From contig DCIX01000041.1 in NCBI GenBank assembly GCA_002317135.1, positions 22,384-86,383 of the forward strand: a DNA stretch of 64,000 nt, given 5' to 3'. This stretch comes from Bacteroidales bacterium UBA1715. GTDB taxonomy: Bacteria > Bacteroidota > Bacteroidia > Bacteroidales > UBA1715. The notes under the pieces were generated by a model. It ran no database searches and was not told the DNA's origin. It saw nothing but the letters and a program-made list of their open reading frames with translations. Both the position numbers and the translations under genes were made by a program. Below, piece by piece: positions 16,125 to 26,103 of this stretch (its first letter is position 1; each line of letters opens with the position of its first letter).

Positions 16125-19100
16125 CTACTTCACCTCACACTCTCCACTAACTGTGCAGCCAAATAGTGTGTTATCGTACATACATTCTGCGGTAACTGCT
16201 GGCATATAATATATACCTGCGTATGTTGCAGAAAGGCTTGCACGAATTGTTACTTGCTCATTTCTTCCTAATGTGTTTATATACAATAGTATTCTATCGT
16301 CACGAATATCTTTGTAATCGACGGCACTATTGTCCTGAACAGCCAATGTTTCAAAGCCTGCAGGCAAAATGCTTGTAACGGCTATGTTTTTCAATTGGCT
16401 TCCTGATGTATTCGTAATCGTGTACACAACGCAACAAGTTTCTCCTTGGGCTATAGATGTAACATCTTTATCATATGAAACAGTAACCGAAAGCCCATTT
16501 GAAACGGCTGTAACTGGTTCCTGTACTGCTGTTCCTTCCGAAATTGTCGTTACATACAATGTACCTTTTCCTTTGTTGTTTACAGACAAATCTACCGAAG
16601 GTTTTCCGTTAACCAAAACATTGCTCCACGACATCATATTCGTAGAAACGTTCGCAAACTCTTTATTGTTCGTATTCACAACAAAATTCATATCGCTTGT
16701 GGTACCATTTTTCTGGTAATACATATTCATTGCATACAATGACAACGCTATTTCACTTGTCGAAAGCCATTTATTCGAGGCTAATCTATTACGAACGGTT
16801 GTGGCTGTTTTTCCAGCATTCGCATCGTCTAACAAAGACTGAACTAACAAATCCGTTACGGAATTGTCGCACCACTGCCAAGCGAGTCCTTTTTGTTGAC
16901 TACGTAATTCGTTCGCCACCTTTTTCTGACCAATCATCGCATACGCTGCGGCTAAATAACCTAAAGTTGTCGAAGACAATGATTTTGCAGACTCTTTCAT
17001 TCTGTTCATTGTACTTTTTTCTGGGGAACCGTACGCTGCCAACACATACAACGAGTATGCAACAGTCTGACATTCATATTCGTATCCGCTTGATTTCCAA
17101 TTACGAACTTGTAAACTTACATATCTCTTTAAGTCGGATTTCATAGCATTATTCACGAAATATCCTTTCTTCGATGCTCTATCCAAAAACATTAGAACAT
17201 AAGCAGAAACCCATTGATCCGCGAAAGCACTTCCTGGCCAATATGCCATCCCGCCATCGTGCGTCTGATATTTTGACAATTTCTGAAGAACATCGTTCAC
17301 ATTCTTATGTATCTCGTTTTTCTGGCTCAAAGTAACTTCGGTAAAATCCTTTAAATACATTTGTGCCATAGCCTTCGATGTAATTTGTTCTGCACAGCCG
17401 TGTGGATATTGAATCAACTGCGAAGTACGTCCAGCAAGATTCATAGATGGAACATTCGACACTTCCATACGAATTTGTTGATTGCTACTGCCTGGTGCAA
17501 TTACTTTTGCGGAATAATTAGATCCTGCCTTCACGACTTGCTGGTCAATTTTTGTAATATTCTGACTAACAGCACGAATCGTAATATCTGTTGAATAGAC
17601 AGATTTCTCAGAAGCCGATGTGCTTGTTATTGTAATATTGCCAACACCTGCTTTTGATCCTGCCTTAATTCTAAATTGCACTGTCTTGTCACCCATACCA
17701 TTAAAGTTAGTTGTAACGGTATTTGAACCAACGACTTGCAATCCTCCCGAGCAAGATATTGTTGTTTGCACATCTTTTATGTTTTTATCTGTCACAAAAA
17801 CTGTTGCCGATACCGTCATTTCGTCGTTTACACCTATTTGTCGTGGCATTGTTCCCGCAACCATCAAGGATTTTCGTACAAATACAGACTTTTCCGAAGA
17901 ACCGTATGCCGCTCCATCCGAAGCAACAACCATTACACGAACACGACCATTATAGTTTGGAACATCTATATTATGTGTATTCTTCTTTCCTTTTTCCAAA
18001 TAATATGGTCCGCTAAAATAAACCATTGGTTTAAAACGATTTACTACAGCTTTTGGACCATCATACAAACTTTCATCACCACCGATGCTGAACAATTGAT
18101 CAATTGTTCCACCATAAGCACCACAAATCAATCCATACAAATCCCACATACGCAACCCCAACGATTCTTTTGCATTGAATACCGACCACGCATCAGGAGT
18201 TTTGAAACGAGTTAAATCCAACAAACCTTCATCTACTATTGCCAAGGTGTAAGCCATTGGTTTTCCGTCTTTTTCGCTTACCGTTACCGTAAACGGCGCC
18301 ATTGGTTTAACCTCATCTTGTGATTGAATTTGTGGAGTTAAATGACTTGCAGCAGAGTTTACATTGATAGATTTCACACCATACAAACGAATAGGAACAT
18401 CATTGTCCATCGTATGATTATATGGTTGAATTACCGTTACCGCAACATACGCGTTCGGCATCATTTCCTCTGTTGCCTTACAACTCACCGTTGTCTGTGC
18501 ATCATGACATTCCACAAATTTCATATCGAGTATTTTTGCACTATTGCATACGCTTACTATCGCACGGCTACCTTTTGTCGACGGAAATGTTACATTCACT
18601 GTTTCTCCCGGTTTATATTCGTCTTTATCAATTTGCAAAGACAATGTCACCGAAGTTTCGCCGCCTTCAACAGAACGAGATTCCGAACCATCATAGTCAA
18701 AATAAGCCAACACACTTGTAGAATGTTTATATACAGGATCGACAACACGAATCAAGTATGTTCCCCACTCTTCATTTTTCATATTCAAATCAAACGAAGT
18801 CTTTCCCGATGCATTTGTTGTTACATTAAGCGTTTTAAATGGTTTATTATAACTTGAATTAGTGTAATTTGCCAACTCGTCGGCTGAGCAATTCCACCAC
18901 CAATACCATTGAACCTTATACACCTCAATTTGAATAGGCACAGAACTTATACCCGAACCAGACGCATCAACAACAGCTACGTCGAATTTTTGGGTAGTAT
19001 TCGTCAACAAATAATCTTGTTTTGAATTTGGAGCTTTTATACCGACATAGCGCACATACGGCGAATATTCAACAAGTTGCACATCAGTACTAAATTCGCC

Positions 19101-21560
19101 ACTTGATTCGTACACTCGTGTTGTCACATTACAAGAAAGTTTTCCTGGAGCTTCTGAATACTTCGGCATATCAAAAACTACAGTTGCTTTACCTTCTGTA
19201 TTGGTAACACCATGAGCAACTTCCTCTTCTCGTGGATCAAACGACTTCGATTTGTCCTCAAAAGTATAACCATCCCAAGATTTGAACGAGGTCTTGCCAT
19301 TCACAAATTTCGCCGAAACATCATATTTCAAATCATGCGTTTTTCCACCAGTCAACCATTCGCTACTTAATGATACAGTTTGAGTGCCCGCTACCAATTG
19401 TTTCGGTAACTCAAGGTTTATTTTTAAGCGATTTGGCTTGATTGTTTCCACACGAAGTCGTTTGCTAAAAGTTGAACCACCCACTTGTATTGTCGCCAAC
19501 CAACTTCCTGTCTGAGCACTTTCGTCCGTAGGGATTTCAAATGTGTATAATCCACAAATGCCTTTGGTTTTAGTTTGCTTCATACATTTTTGTCCGAGTG
19601 GATTGCTCACTTCCAAAACAACAGGGTGATTTTCCGGCAATGTTTTTTCTCTATCATTCAACATAAACGATAGGTAAATCGTATCGCCCGGACGCCAAAC
19701 GCCACGCTCACCATAAATATATCCTTTCAATCCATTTTGCACCTCACTACCCGACACGTCAAATGTACTGGTTGAAAGTTCCTCGCCCCTACGAACTTTT
19801 ACCGTAGAAATATCCGTTCCTTTCTTGGCAATCACAAAATATGGAGCACCTTGATTCTCCTTAATAGCAACATCTACACGACCTTCTTTGTCTGTTTTGC
19901 CTTCGGCAATCACTTGCGACTGTTTATTGTATACCGAAACCTCAACATCCGACATTGGCTTCGCATCAAGTATGTTTGTTGTAACTATCGTCATTTTATT
20001 TGCAGAAGGTGCAAGAGCAAGCAATCCTATATTTGTTGACAACACATTCTTACCAACATTTTTATAGCAATAGTATGCTTTCTTTTCAGGATTTCGTTCG
20101 TCTTCCCAACTGTAATAATAATCGTCACCATCGCTATAACTGCAACTACTTGACATATAATACCAATTATAATCGCCATCAAATTCGTTGCTTAGGTTCG
20201 CCATTTCAACCTTATCTTCTTTTTCTATATCTTCCTTGTTGAACGAAGCGTCCACTCCCGGCCAAGCTGAAAGTCTATAATCCATATATAATTCTACACG
20301 ATATACGCAACCTGGATCAACTTTAACCAAATCAGACAAATCAATCGCACACGTCTGCCATTTGGTAAAATCAGAAGTTTCATCCAAGAAGAAAGTTTTT
20401 ACCGCAACTGGTCGTCCTAACAGTTTTAAATTATCATAATCAGCAAGAGAACCTTGTTGCATTAGCAATGGTATATTGTTCTTATAAATTTTGAACACTT
20501 TCGCCTTCACGCCACGCATATAAATAGACCTGAACGGAATCACAAATGTGTTGGTTTGCGGTATAATGTTGCCGTTGTCCAAGAACACGATTTCGGGAAG
20601 AACTTGCTTTAATTCAATTTTACGAGTCACATCGGTATTCAACAACAACCCAGACTTACTACGGATATTCTTAGAAAGGAACAATGTAACTTCTTCGTTT
20701 GCACGACTTTCAGGATACAATTTCAGTGTATTACCCGATGCTTCAACAGCAACTGATTCATTATTTATAAGATATGCCAATCCTTTTTTACTTTGCTTTG
20801 GATCCAAATTTTTATTGAATGTCACCAATATATATTTCGTATTTTCCGAAACATAGCGAACATCAAACACACTCAAAGTTTTTGGATCAGGAACAGCAAC
20901 ACGAACTAAATCTTTTGCATCCAACTGATAGTCTTTATGTGCCTTAGTAGAAAGCGAAATTGTCTGTTCCTTTGTCGGTGTGAACGATACTTTCACCGAA
21001 TACAATTGTGGTGATTGCGAAGTCCAATCGGCTTTTACATTCTGTAGACCATCTGTTATAGAAACAACCGACTTCACAACATCGAGCGTCTCAACATCCA
21101 ATGAACGAACAGTAAATTCATATACATAGTCGCCATTTTCCGCCTCGGTAAATGTCTCAAAATTAGCAGTTAAACGGAACGGCAATGTTTGAAACGTGAA
21201 TGTAAATTTCTTAGAATCATCATCGAACAATTCATCTAAATCCGCCGTAATCGTATAAGTTGTATTATAAGCCATATCCTCCCCTGGCGTAAATACAATT
21301 GTATGCGAATCGAAATACGAAAATTCACCTTTTACCGCAGGAGAAATCGACATAAATTTATTCGGTTTACGCTTTTCTATAATCGAAGAATCCAAATCTT
21401 CCGATAAAATCAAAAACACAGACGCTTTTCGCGATATGTTTCCCGAAGTAAAACCAACAACATGTTCATTAAATGCAATTTCTGCTTCATCTTTTGATGA
21501 ACACTGGCAGAAAAACAACGCCATACAGGCAATCCACAACAACAATAAGAACTTTTTCAT
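16125..21560 (-). CDS. yfhM: Bacterial alpha-2-macroglobulin (YfhM-like lipoprotein)
   Basis: 1811 residues, within the size range of bacterial A2Ms. The N-terminus is a lipoprotein-like signal ending FFCQC (Cys20) followed by SSKDE, fitting surface or outer-membrane lipoproteins of Bacteroidota. MG-type beta domains fill the first two thirds, including the segment GLKGYIYGERGVWRPGDTIY. The thioester motif CAEQ is intact (Cys1389-Gln1392, in YPHGCAEQITS), followed by the alpha-helical thioester domain (for example THDGGMAYWPGS) and a C-terminal receptor-like domain. It traps proteases that breach the outer membrane and is classically paired with PBP1C, which is encoded just upstream here (22143-24449). 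A repeat element now separates the two genes. Confidence 0.95.
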   Translation of the reverse strand: MKKFLLLLWIACMALFFCQCSSKDEAEIAFNEHVVGFTSGNISRKASVFLILSEDLDSSIIEKRKPNKFMSISPAVKGEFSYFDSHTIVFTPGEDMAYNTTYTITADLDELFDDDSKKFTFTFQTLPFRLTANFETFTEAENGDYVYEFTVRSLDVETLDVVKSVVSITDGLQNVKADWTSQSPQLYSVKVSFTPTKEQTISLSTKAHKDYQLDAKDLVRVAVPDPKTLSVFDVRYVSENTKYILVTFNKNLDPKQSKKGLAYLINNESVAVEASGNTLKLYPESRANEEVTLFLSKNIRSKSGLLLNTDVTRKIELKQVLPEIVFLDNGNIIPQTNTFVIPFRSIYMRGVKAKVFKIYKNNIPLLMQQGSLADYDNLKLLGRPVAVKTFFLDETSDFTKWQTCAIDLSDLVKVDPGCVYRVELYMDYRLSAWPGVDASFNKEDIEKEDKVEMANLSNEFDGDYNWYYMSSSCSYSDGDDYYYSWEDERNPEKKAYYCYKNVGKNVLSTNIGLLALAPSANKMTIVTTNILDAKPMSDVEVSVYNKQSQVIAEGKTDKEGRVDVAIKENQGAPYFVIAKKGTDISTVKVRRGEELSTSTFDVSGSEVQNGLKGYIYGERGVWRPGDTIYLSFMLNDREKTLPENHPVVLEVSNPLGQKCMKQTKTKGICGLYTFEIPTDESAQTGSWLATIQVGGSTFSKRLRVETIKPNRLKINLELPKQLVAGTQTVSLSSEWLTGGKTHDLKYDVSAKFVNGKTSFKSWDGYTFEDKSKSFDPREEEVAHGVTNTEGKATVVFDMPKYSEAPGKLSCNVTTRVYESSGEFSTDVQLVEYSPYVRYVGIKAPNSKQDYLLTNTTQKFDVAVVDASGSGISSVPIQIEVYKVQWYWWWNCSADELANYTNSSYNKPFKTLNVTTNASGKTSFDLNMKNEEWGTYLIRVVDPVYKHSTSVLAYFDYDGSESRSVEGGETSVTLSLQIDKDEYKPGETVNVTFPSTKGSRAIVSVCNSAKILDMKFVECHDAQTTVSCKATEEMMPNAYVAVTVIQPYNHTMDNDVPIRLYGVKSINVNSAASHLTPQIQSQDEVKPMAPFTVTVSEKDGKPMAYTLAIVDEGLLDLTRFKTPDAWSVFNAKESLGLRMWDLYGLICGAYGGTIDQLFSIGGDESLYDGPKAVVNRFKPMVYFSGPYYLEKGKKNTHNIDVPNYNGRVRVMVVASDGAAYGSSEKSVFVRKSLMVAGTMPRQIGVNDEMTVSATVFVTDKNIKDVQTTISCSGGLQVVGSNTVTTNFNGMGDKTVQFRIKAGSKAGVGNITITSTSASEKSVYSTDITIRAVSQNITKIDQQVVKAGSNYSAKVIAPGSSNQQIRMEVSNVPSMNLAGRTSQLIQYPHGCAEQITSKAMAQMYLKDFTEVTLSQKNEIHKNVNDVLQKLSKYQTHDGGMAYWPGSAFADQWVSAYVLMFLDRASKKGYFVNNAMKSDLKRYVSLQVRNWKSSGYEYECQTVAYSLYVLAAYGSPEKSTMNRMKESAKSLSSTTLGYLAAAYAMIGQKKVANELRSQQKGLAWQWCDNSVTDLLVQSLLDDANAGKTATTVRNRLASNKWLSTSEIALSLYAMNMYYQKNGTTSDMNFVVNTNNKEFANVSTNMMSWSNVLVNGKPSVDLSVNNKGKGTLYVTTISEGTAVQEPVTAVSNGLSVTVSYDKDVTSIAQGETCCVVYTITNTSGSQLKNIAVTSILPAGFETLAVQDNSAVDYKDIRDDRILLYINTLGRNEQVTIRASLSATYAGIYYMPAVTAECMYDNTLFGCTVSGECEVK

Positions 21561-21691
21561 AGATATATTTTTATTGATTGAATTTTACAAATAAACGAAT
21601 TTTTGTCAAGATAAAGTTATTCATTTTTATAGAGTTATCAACATTTTCATACTTGTACAACACTCTATAACGCTAGAAGAAATAATATTCT

Positions 21692-21725
21692 GTTACTTTT
21701 CTTCCAATAGCGGAAGAAAAGTAAC
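21692..21725. repeat. Perfect 14-bp inverted repeat at the left edge of the repeat element
   Basis: GTTACTTTTCTTCC (21692-21705) and GGAAGAAAAGTAAC (21712-21725) form a 14-bp stem with a 6-base loop. The right arm is the start of the element at 21713-22100. Confidence 0.75.
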
Positions 21726-22100
21726 CAAAAGAACGCCATCGACGCCACGACTTCGCTAAAAAATGACTGCATTCCGCTAAAAATCTTGGGATTTGCCCCT
21801 ACGCACAAGGCCGCGCCGCAAAAGCAATCTTTTTGGACGCTTCATTCCGTCATTTTTCTTAACGCTCATTCGTGAAGTCGATTTGTTTTTTGCCTTGAAA
21901 TCGCAACTAACTCTGGAAGCAGATTTTTCCCGATTCAGCTGCGCGCGTTAAGCATTTTTGCGAAGTGAAGCGTTAAAAATGATTTGCTGCCTCCGGCAAT
22001 GCCATATACGAATCTAACCACGCGACATTCAAATCATTTAGCGGAACGAAGCAAAAATGTAGCGAAGCAGGTGATCGGCGGGGTTCTTTGGTTCTTTCTT
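21713..22100. repeat. MITE-like non-coding repeat element
   Basis: About 390 bp, clearly more GC-rich than its surroundings and without a credible protein frame. The ends are imperfect inverted repeats: 21713-21737 (GAAGAAAAGTAACCAAAAGA then ACGCC) against the complement of 22077-22100 (AAGAAAGAACCAAAGAACCC then CGCC). Internal complementary segments (CATTTTTCTTAACGCT and AAGCGTTAAAAATG) suggest further folding. Similar elements with an AAAAGTAACCAAAAGAA end are scattered in Bacteroidota genomes as I remember them. It is inserted between pbpC and the A2M gene. The rest of 21561-22142 holds only the A2M leader and the palindrome at 22113-22140. Confidence 0.55.
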
Positions 22101-22112
22101 GACCTGATGCAA

Positions 22113-22140
22113 GTAGAGACGGTGTGCACACCGTCTCTAC
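22113..22140. repeat. Perfect palindrome of the GTAGAGACG...CGTCTCTAC type
   Basis: GTAGAGACGGTGTG and CACACCGTCTCTAC are exact complements with no loop, directly after the pbpC stop (22143). It lacks a T run, so it is a dispersed intergenic palindrome rather than a standard terminator. Confidence 0.7.
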
Positions 22141-22142
22141 AA

Positions 22143-24449
22143 CTAAATCACATGTATCAAAATCGCTCTTCTATTTCCTTTTTCATCTACAATAGACAAC
22201 ACATGGTCTCCTTTGGGAGGAATGATTCCCAACTTATGAGAACCTTCTGTCTTACCAATATATTCAGTATCTAAATGCCAAAATAACACAGTATTTGGTT
22301 TGCGATTAACCGCTTCAAACACAACATGTTCCAACGAACCATCAAATCCTCGTGGAACGAATATCGTTGCATTATGTTCCGGATAAATAAAATCTATTTG
22401 ATCGGCATTTCCATAGTCACAATCCTCACGGAATGGCGGCAACACATGATAATCGGCATGTTTGGTTTTATAATAATACTCCTGTGCCGCAGGAAGAACA
22501 AACCATTGCTTTGTTTGAAATTCGTCGACAGTGACACATTGGGAATTTACTTGCCACAAACCATCTGTACTTATATGAACTATACGACAATACGGACACT
22601 GTGTTGTTTGTGCAGATACAGAAGGTAAAAAAACAGTATCCGTAAAAGCACAATTTTCTGTTGCTAAACAGCCACTTTGACGACATACGACCATTGTTTC
22701 CATATCGGTTGTCGGTTTAACAAACCATTCCGAGTTTTCCAATAAGGCAAATACATCAAACATAACTGGTGACGCATAGCCAACGCCTGTCATTCCGGCA
22801 CGACCCTCGCCTGTTGCATTTCCCGTCCATACCCCAACAACATATTTCGGCGTTACGCCAACCGACCACGCATCACGACTACCCCAACTCGTTCCCGTTT
22901 TCCATGCTATATTTTTCATAGAACGAAATTGCGACCATTCAGCTTCTTCCTCTGGCCTATTTAATTTCGACATAGCATCAATTGCATACCAAATTGCCGG
23001 CTTTGTTAAACGACACTCTTCTGTATCTTTTTCTTTTGACTGTAGCTGAACCGACAATTTACGATACATCTGGCATAAATCCCACAGTTTTACTTCCACA
23101 CCACCCAAAATCAACGAAGCACCATAATGGTCTTCATTATAATGCAATGTGTTCATTCCCAACCACTTTAAATCCTCCATAAACCGTCCGGGACCATGCT
23201 GCATAAGCATACGAACCAAAGGTACATTCAATGATTGCACAATAGCATCGTCGGCGTGTACTGCACCACTAAATGTATGGCTGAAGTTCGACGGCGTAAA
23301 ACCATTGATAGACAACGGCGTATCGGAAATCAACTGACGTGGAGTAATCTCGCCACTACTTATCATTGCGGCGTACAAAAACGGTTTGAGCGTACTTCCA
23401 GGACTACGTTCACTTTGCACAATATCGACTTGCCAAGCTTCAACGGACATATCGGTTGTATTACCGACATAGGCAATTGGATTTCCCGTTTCTACATCAA
23501 GAACAAGAATGGCAATATTATCTATATGGTTTGAATTATGATACGAGCGAGCATAGTCGTTCGCCAACCGTTGTACCATAGTTTGCAAGCGAGAATCTAT
23601 ATCGGTTTTTATCTGTTTACCATTATTCTTCTTAGACAAAAAATCTAAATAATGCATTGCATTATTCGGTATGGCATACGGTTTATCGGGAAGCGGTTCC
23701 TCTAAAGCCAAAGTGAGTTCTTCTTCGGTAATAAATCCATTCTCGTGCAAAGTACGCAACAATCCATCGCGTTTCTTTTGTAATTCCGAACGATTTCGAG
23801 ATAGATGTATCAATGATGGCGAATTTGGCAAAACCGCAAGGCAACACATTTCCGCCCACGAAAGACGTGAAATCTCACGATTACAATAACGCCATGTGGC
23901 AGCATCGAGCCCGACAATATTGCCACCAAACGGAGCATGCGATAAATATAAACGAAGAATTTCCTCCTTGGAATGCGTCAATTCTATATCTATTGCCCAG
24001 AAAATTTCTACAATCTTATTCCAAACTGTTCGTGGTTGATTTCCTCTAGCCATACGAGCCACTTGCATAGTCAGCGTACTGCCACCCTCACGACGACCAT
24101 TTCCGCTCATATTATGCTTACAAGCACGCAGAATAGCAATTGGATCTACACCCAAATGTCTATAAAAACGTTTGTCTTCATACTGAATAAGACAAGTTAT
24201 AAACTTTTCGTTCAAAGAATCTGTTTCCGGAAAACGCCACTGTCCGTCAGCCGCAATGCGTGCACCAAGCAGTGCACCATTTTTATCCAACAACACCGTC
24301 GAGGTTGAATCGCGGAACAATTGCCGTGGCATTACAAGCCAATGAAACAAGGTAAAAAACAATATGCAACCACATATCAGGATAAGAAAAAAGGACATTA
24401 GCGCATGTCCTTTCATTTTTACAAATATCTGATTAGCAAACTGTTTCAT
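22143..24449 (-). CDS. pbpC: Penicillin-binding protein 1C
   Basis: 768 residues. One N-terminal membrane anchor (about 18-38), glycosyltransferase 51 domain (QYEDKRFYRHLGVDP, GGSTLTMQVARM), transpeptidase domain with nucleophile Ser352 (SPGSTLKPF, Lys355) and KTGTSWGSRDAWSVG, and a C-terminal BiPBP_C beta domain (about 670-768). It is a bifunctional murein polymerase in the inner membrane. The PBP1C/A2M pair is widely conserved and thought to repair the wall after protease or envelope attack. Here pbpC lies upstream of the A2M gene on the same strand but is separated from it by 582 bases containing the repeat element. Confidence 0.95.
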   Translation of the reverse strand: MKQFANQIFVKMKGHALMSFFLILICGCILFFTLFHWLVMPRQLFRDSTSTVLLDKNGALLGARIAADGQWRFPETDSLNEKFITCLIQYEDKRFYRHLGVDPIAILRACKHNMSGNGRREGGSTLTMQVARMARGNQPRTVWNKIVEIFWAIDIELTHSKEEILRLYLSHAPFGGNIVGLDAATWRYCNREISRLSWAEMCCLAVLPNSPSLIHLSRNRSELQKKRDGLLRTLHENGFITEEELTLALEEPLPDKPYAIPNNAMHYLDFLSKKNNGKQIKTDIDSRLQTMVQRLANDYARSYHNSNHIDNIAILVLDVETGNPIAYVGNTTDMSVEAWQVDIVQSERSPGSTLKPFLYAAMISSGEITPRQLISDTPLSINGFTPSNFSHTFSGAVHADDAIVQSLNVPLVRMLMQHGPGRFMEDLKWLGMNTLHYNEDHYGASLILGGVEVKLWDLCQMYRKLSVQLQSKEKDTEECRLTKPAIWYAIDAMSKLNRPEEEAEWSQFRSMKNIAWKTGTSWGSRDAWSVGVTPKYVVGVWTGNATGEGRAGMTGVGYASPVMFDVFALLENSEWFVKPTTDMETMVVCRQSGCLATENCAFTDTVFLPSVSAQTTQCPYCRIVHISTDGLWQVNSQCVTVDEFQTKQWFVLPAAQEYYYKTKHADYHVLPPFREDCDYGNADQIDFIYPEHNATIFVPRGFDGSLEHVVFEAVNRKPNTVLFWHLDTEYIGKTEGSHKLGIIPPKGDHVLSIVDEKGNRRAILIHVI

Positions 24450-24455
24450 TATAAA

Positions 24456-24593
24456 TTACATTTTCAAAGCCAAGGGCACAAGTTTATCATAATTATAATT
24501 TGCCCAAATATTCAAGAAACGCTGATCAATGTCATTTAAGTACCCATAACTCTTACGCAATTCCTTTTGAAATAATTTGATATCAAAACTCAT
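24456..24593 (-). CDS. Small ORF, 45 residues, uncertain
   Basis: An uninterrupted frame with ATG 24593 and TAA at 24456, between purT and pbpC. The peptide (MSFDIKLFQKELRKSYGYLN, then a segment with FLNIWANYNYDKLVPLALKM) has a natural amino-acid balance. No family recognised; it ends 6 bases before the pbpC start, so it may be a small upstream gene of the operon or a relic. The remainder of 24594-24717 shows nothing. Confidence 0.35.
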   Translation of the reverse strand: MSFDIKLFQKELRKSYGYLNDIDQRFLNIWANYNYDKLVPLALKM

Positions 24594-24717
24594 TGCTCTC
24601 AAAATTTTCTTACAGTATTCCAACATAGCAGTTCGTTTTAAAATTATATTAGTAGAACTGCAATGCTATCTAAATTATTGTAAGAAGATAGACGAACTAT
24701 TGAAAATCTGATACGAA

Positions 24718-25899
24718 TTATTTTTCAATCACCAAAGCTTCATACATTTGGCGAACTTTTTCCTTAGCCTCTTCTACCGATTCACCACGAGCAAGAAGAA
24801 CCGCCATACGTCTATGTCCGTGTACTTCTGGTTTACCGAAAATACGCATTTGTGTATCTGGTATTGCAAGCACTGTATCCAAATTGCTAAACGACACATT
24901 CGAACTATCACCAGAAACCACAACAGCCTTCGAAGCCGATGGACCATGGAATGCAATATTAGGAATTGGAAGACCAAGAATTGCGCGAACGTGAAGGGCA
25001 AATTCCGACAAATCTTGCGAAATCATTGTTACCATACCTGTATCGTGTGGACGAGGAGACACTTCGCTAAAGATTACATTATCACCTTTAATGAACATTT
25101 CCACACCAAAAATTCCCCAACCCCCAAGTGCGTCAGTGATTTTCTTTGCAATTTCCTGTGCTTTTTCCAAAGCAACAGAAGACATTGGTTGTGGTTGCCA
25201 AGATTCTTGATAATCACCATCTTTTTGCCAATGACCAACCGGAGCCAAGAAACTAGTACCATTTTTATGACGAACAGTCAACAACGTAATTTCATAGTCA
25301 AAATCAACAAAACCTTCAACTATAACTTTGCCAGCTCCAGCTCTACCACCTTCCTGAGAAATGTTCCATGAATTATCTATATCTGCTTCGGTTTTCACCA
25401 CACTTTGACCGTGACCAGAAGAACTCATAATCGGCTTTACAACACAAGGAATACCAACCTCACGAACAGCAGCAACATACTCTTCGTAATTTGCAGCAAA
25501 ACGATATTTTGACGTAGGCAAACCTAATTCTTCGGCAGCCAAACGACGAATACCTTCACGGTTCATTGTCAAGAATGTTGCATTGGCAGTAGGAATTACA
25601 TTAAACCCTTCTTTTTCCAATTCAACCAATGTACTTGTTGCAATCGCTTCTACTTCAGGAATGATGTAATCTGGTTTTTCTGCATAGATAATTTCACGCA
25701 ACTTTTCGCTATCCAACATTGAAAGCACATACGATTTATGTGCAACCTGCATAGCTGGTGCATTTTCATACTTATCAACTGCAATTACCTGAATTCCATA
25801 TCGTTGCAATTCAATCGCAACCTCTTTTCCTAACTCTCCGGAACCACAAATCAATGCTTTTTTTCCGCCTTCTGTAAATACAGTACCAAATTTTGTCAT
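24718..25899 (-). CDS. purT: Formate-dependent phosphoribosylglycinamide formyltransferase
   Basis: 393 residues from ATG 25899 (MTKFGTVF). The frame extends to a TTG at 25920, but AAGGAG lies right before the ATG and a -7 box at 25918-25925 covers the TTG, so the ATG is chosen. ATP-grasp enzyme: N-terminal [19 protein letters not shown], central [14 protein letters not shown] and C-terminal [20 protein letters not shown] with the metal-binding Glu residues. It makes formyl-GAR from GAR, formate and ATP in purine synthesis, independently of formyl-THF. Divergent from secA. Confidence 0.95.
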   Translation of the reverse strand: MTKFGTVFTEGGKKALICGSGELGKEVAIELQRYGIQVIAVDKYENAPAMQVAHKSYVLSMLDSEKLREIIYAEKPDYIIPEVEAIATSTLVELEKEGFNVIPTANATFLTMNREGIRRLAAEELGLPTSKYRFAANYEEYVAAVREVGIPCVVKPIMSSSGHGQSVVKTEADIDNSWNISQEGGRAGAGKVIVEGFVDFDYEITLLTVRHKNGTSFLAPVGHWQKDGDYQESWQPQPMSSVALEKAQEIAKKITDALGGWGIFGVEMFIKGDNVIFSEVSPRPHDTGMVTMISQDLSEFALHVRAILGLPIPNIAFHGPSASKAVVVSGDSSNVSFSNLDTVLAIPDTQMRIFGKPEVHGHRRMAVLLARGESVEEAKEKVRQMYEALVIEK

Positions 25900-25917
25900 A
25901 CTCCTTGTATTTTTTTT

Positions 25918-25925
25918 CAAAAGTA
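25918..25925 (-). promoter_or_regulatory. -7 box (TACTTTTG) for purT
   Basis: TACTTTTG on the minus strand, 18 bases upstream of ATG 25899; supports the downstream ATG as the start. Confidence 0.5.
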
Positions 25926-26059
25926 GAAATTCATTTTACTTTCGCGACCATCAAACAGAATAAGATATTGACAAAGCAAAAAAATATTGTGAATAACTTT
26001 ATGTGCAGCATCAATATGAAAAATCACATAATAGTCTCTCAAAATCCTCGTTTTTTTCA

Positions 26060-26067
26060 TACCTTTG
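26060..26067 (+). promoter_or_regulatory. -7 box (TACCTTTG) for secA
   Basis: TACCTTTG on the plus strand, 36 bases before ATG 26104. No clear -33. Confidence 0.5.
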
Positions 26068-26103
26068 CAAACATTTAAGACAAAACGTACATAAAAAATA
26101 TAT

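Noticed and set aside
24748..25371. Plus-strand ORF of 207 codons opposite purT
   Set aside because: Antisense to a well-supported gene, with His/Cys/Arg-rich non-protein-like composition.
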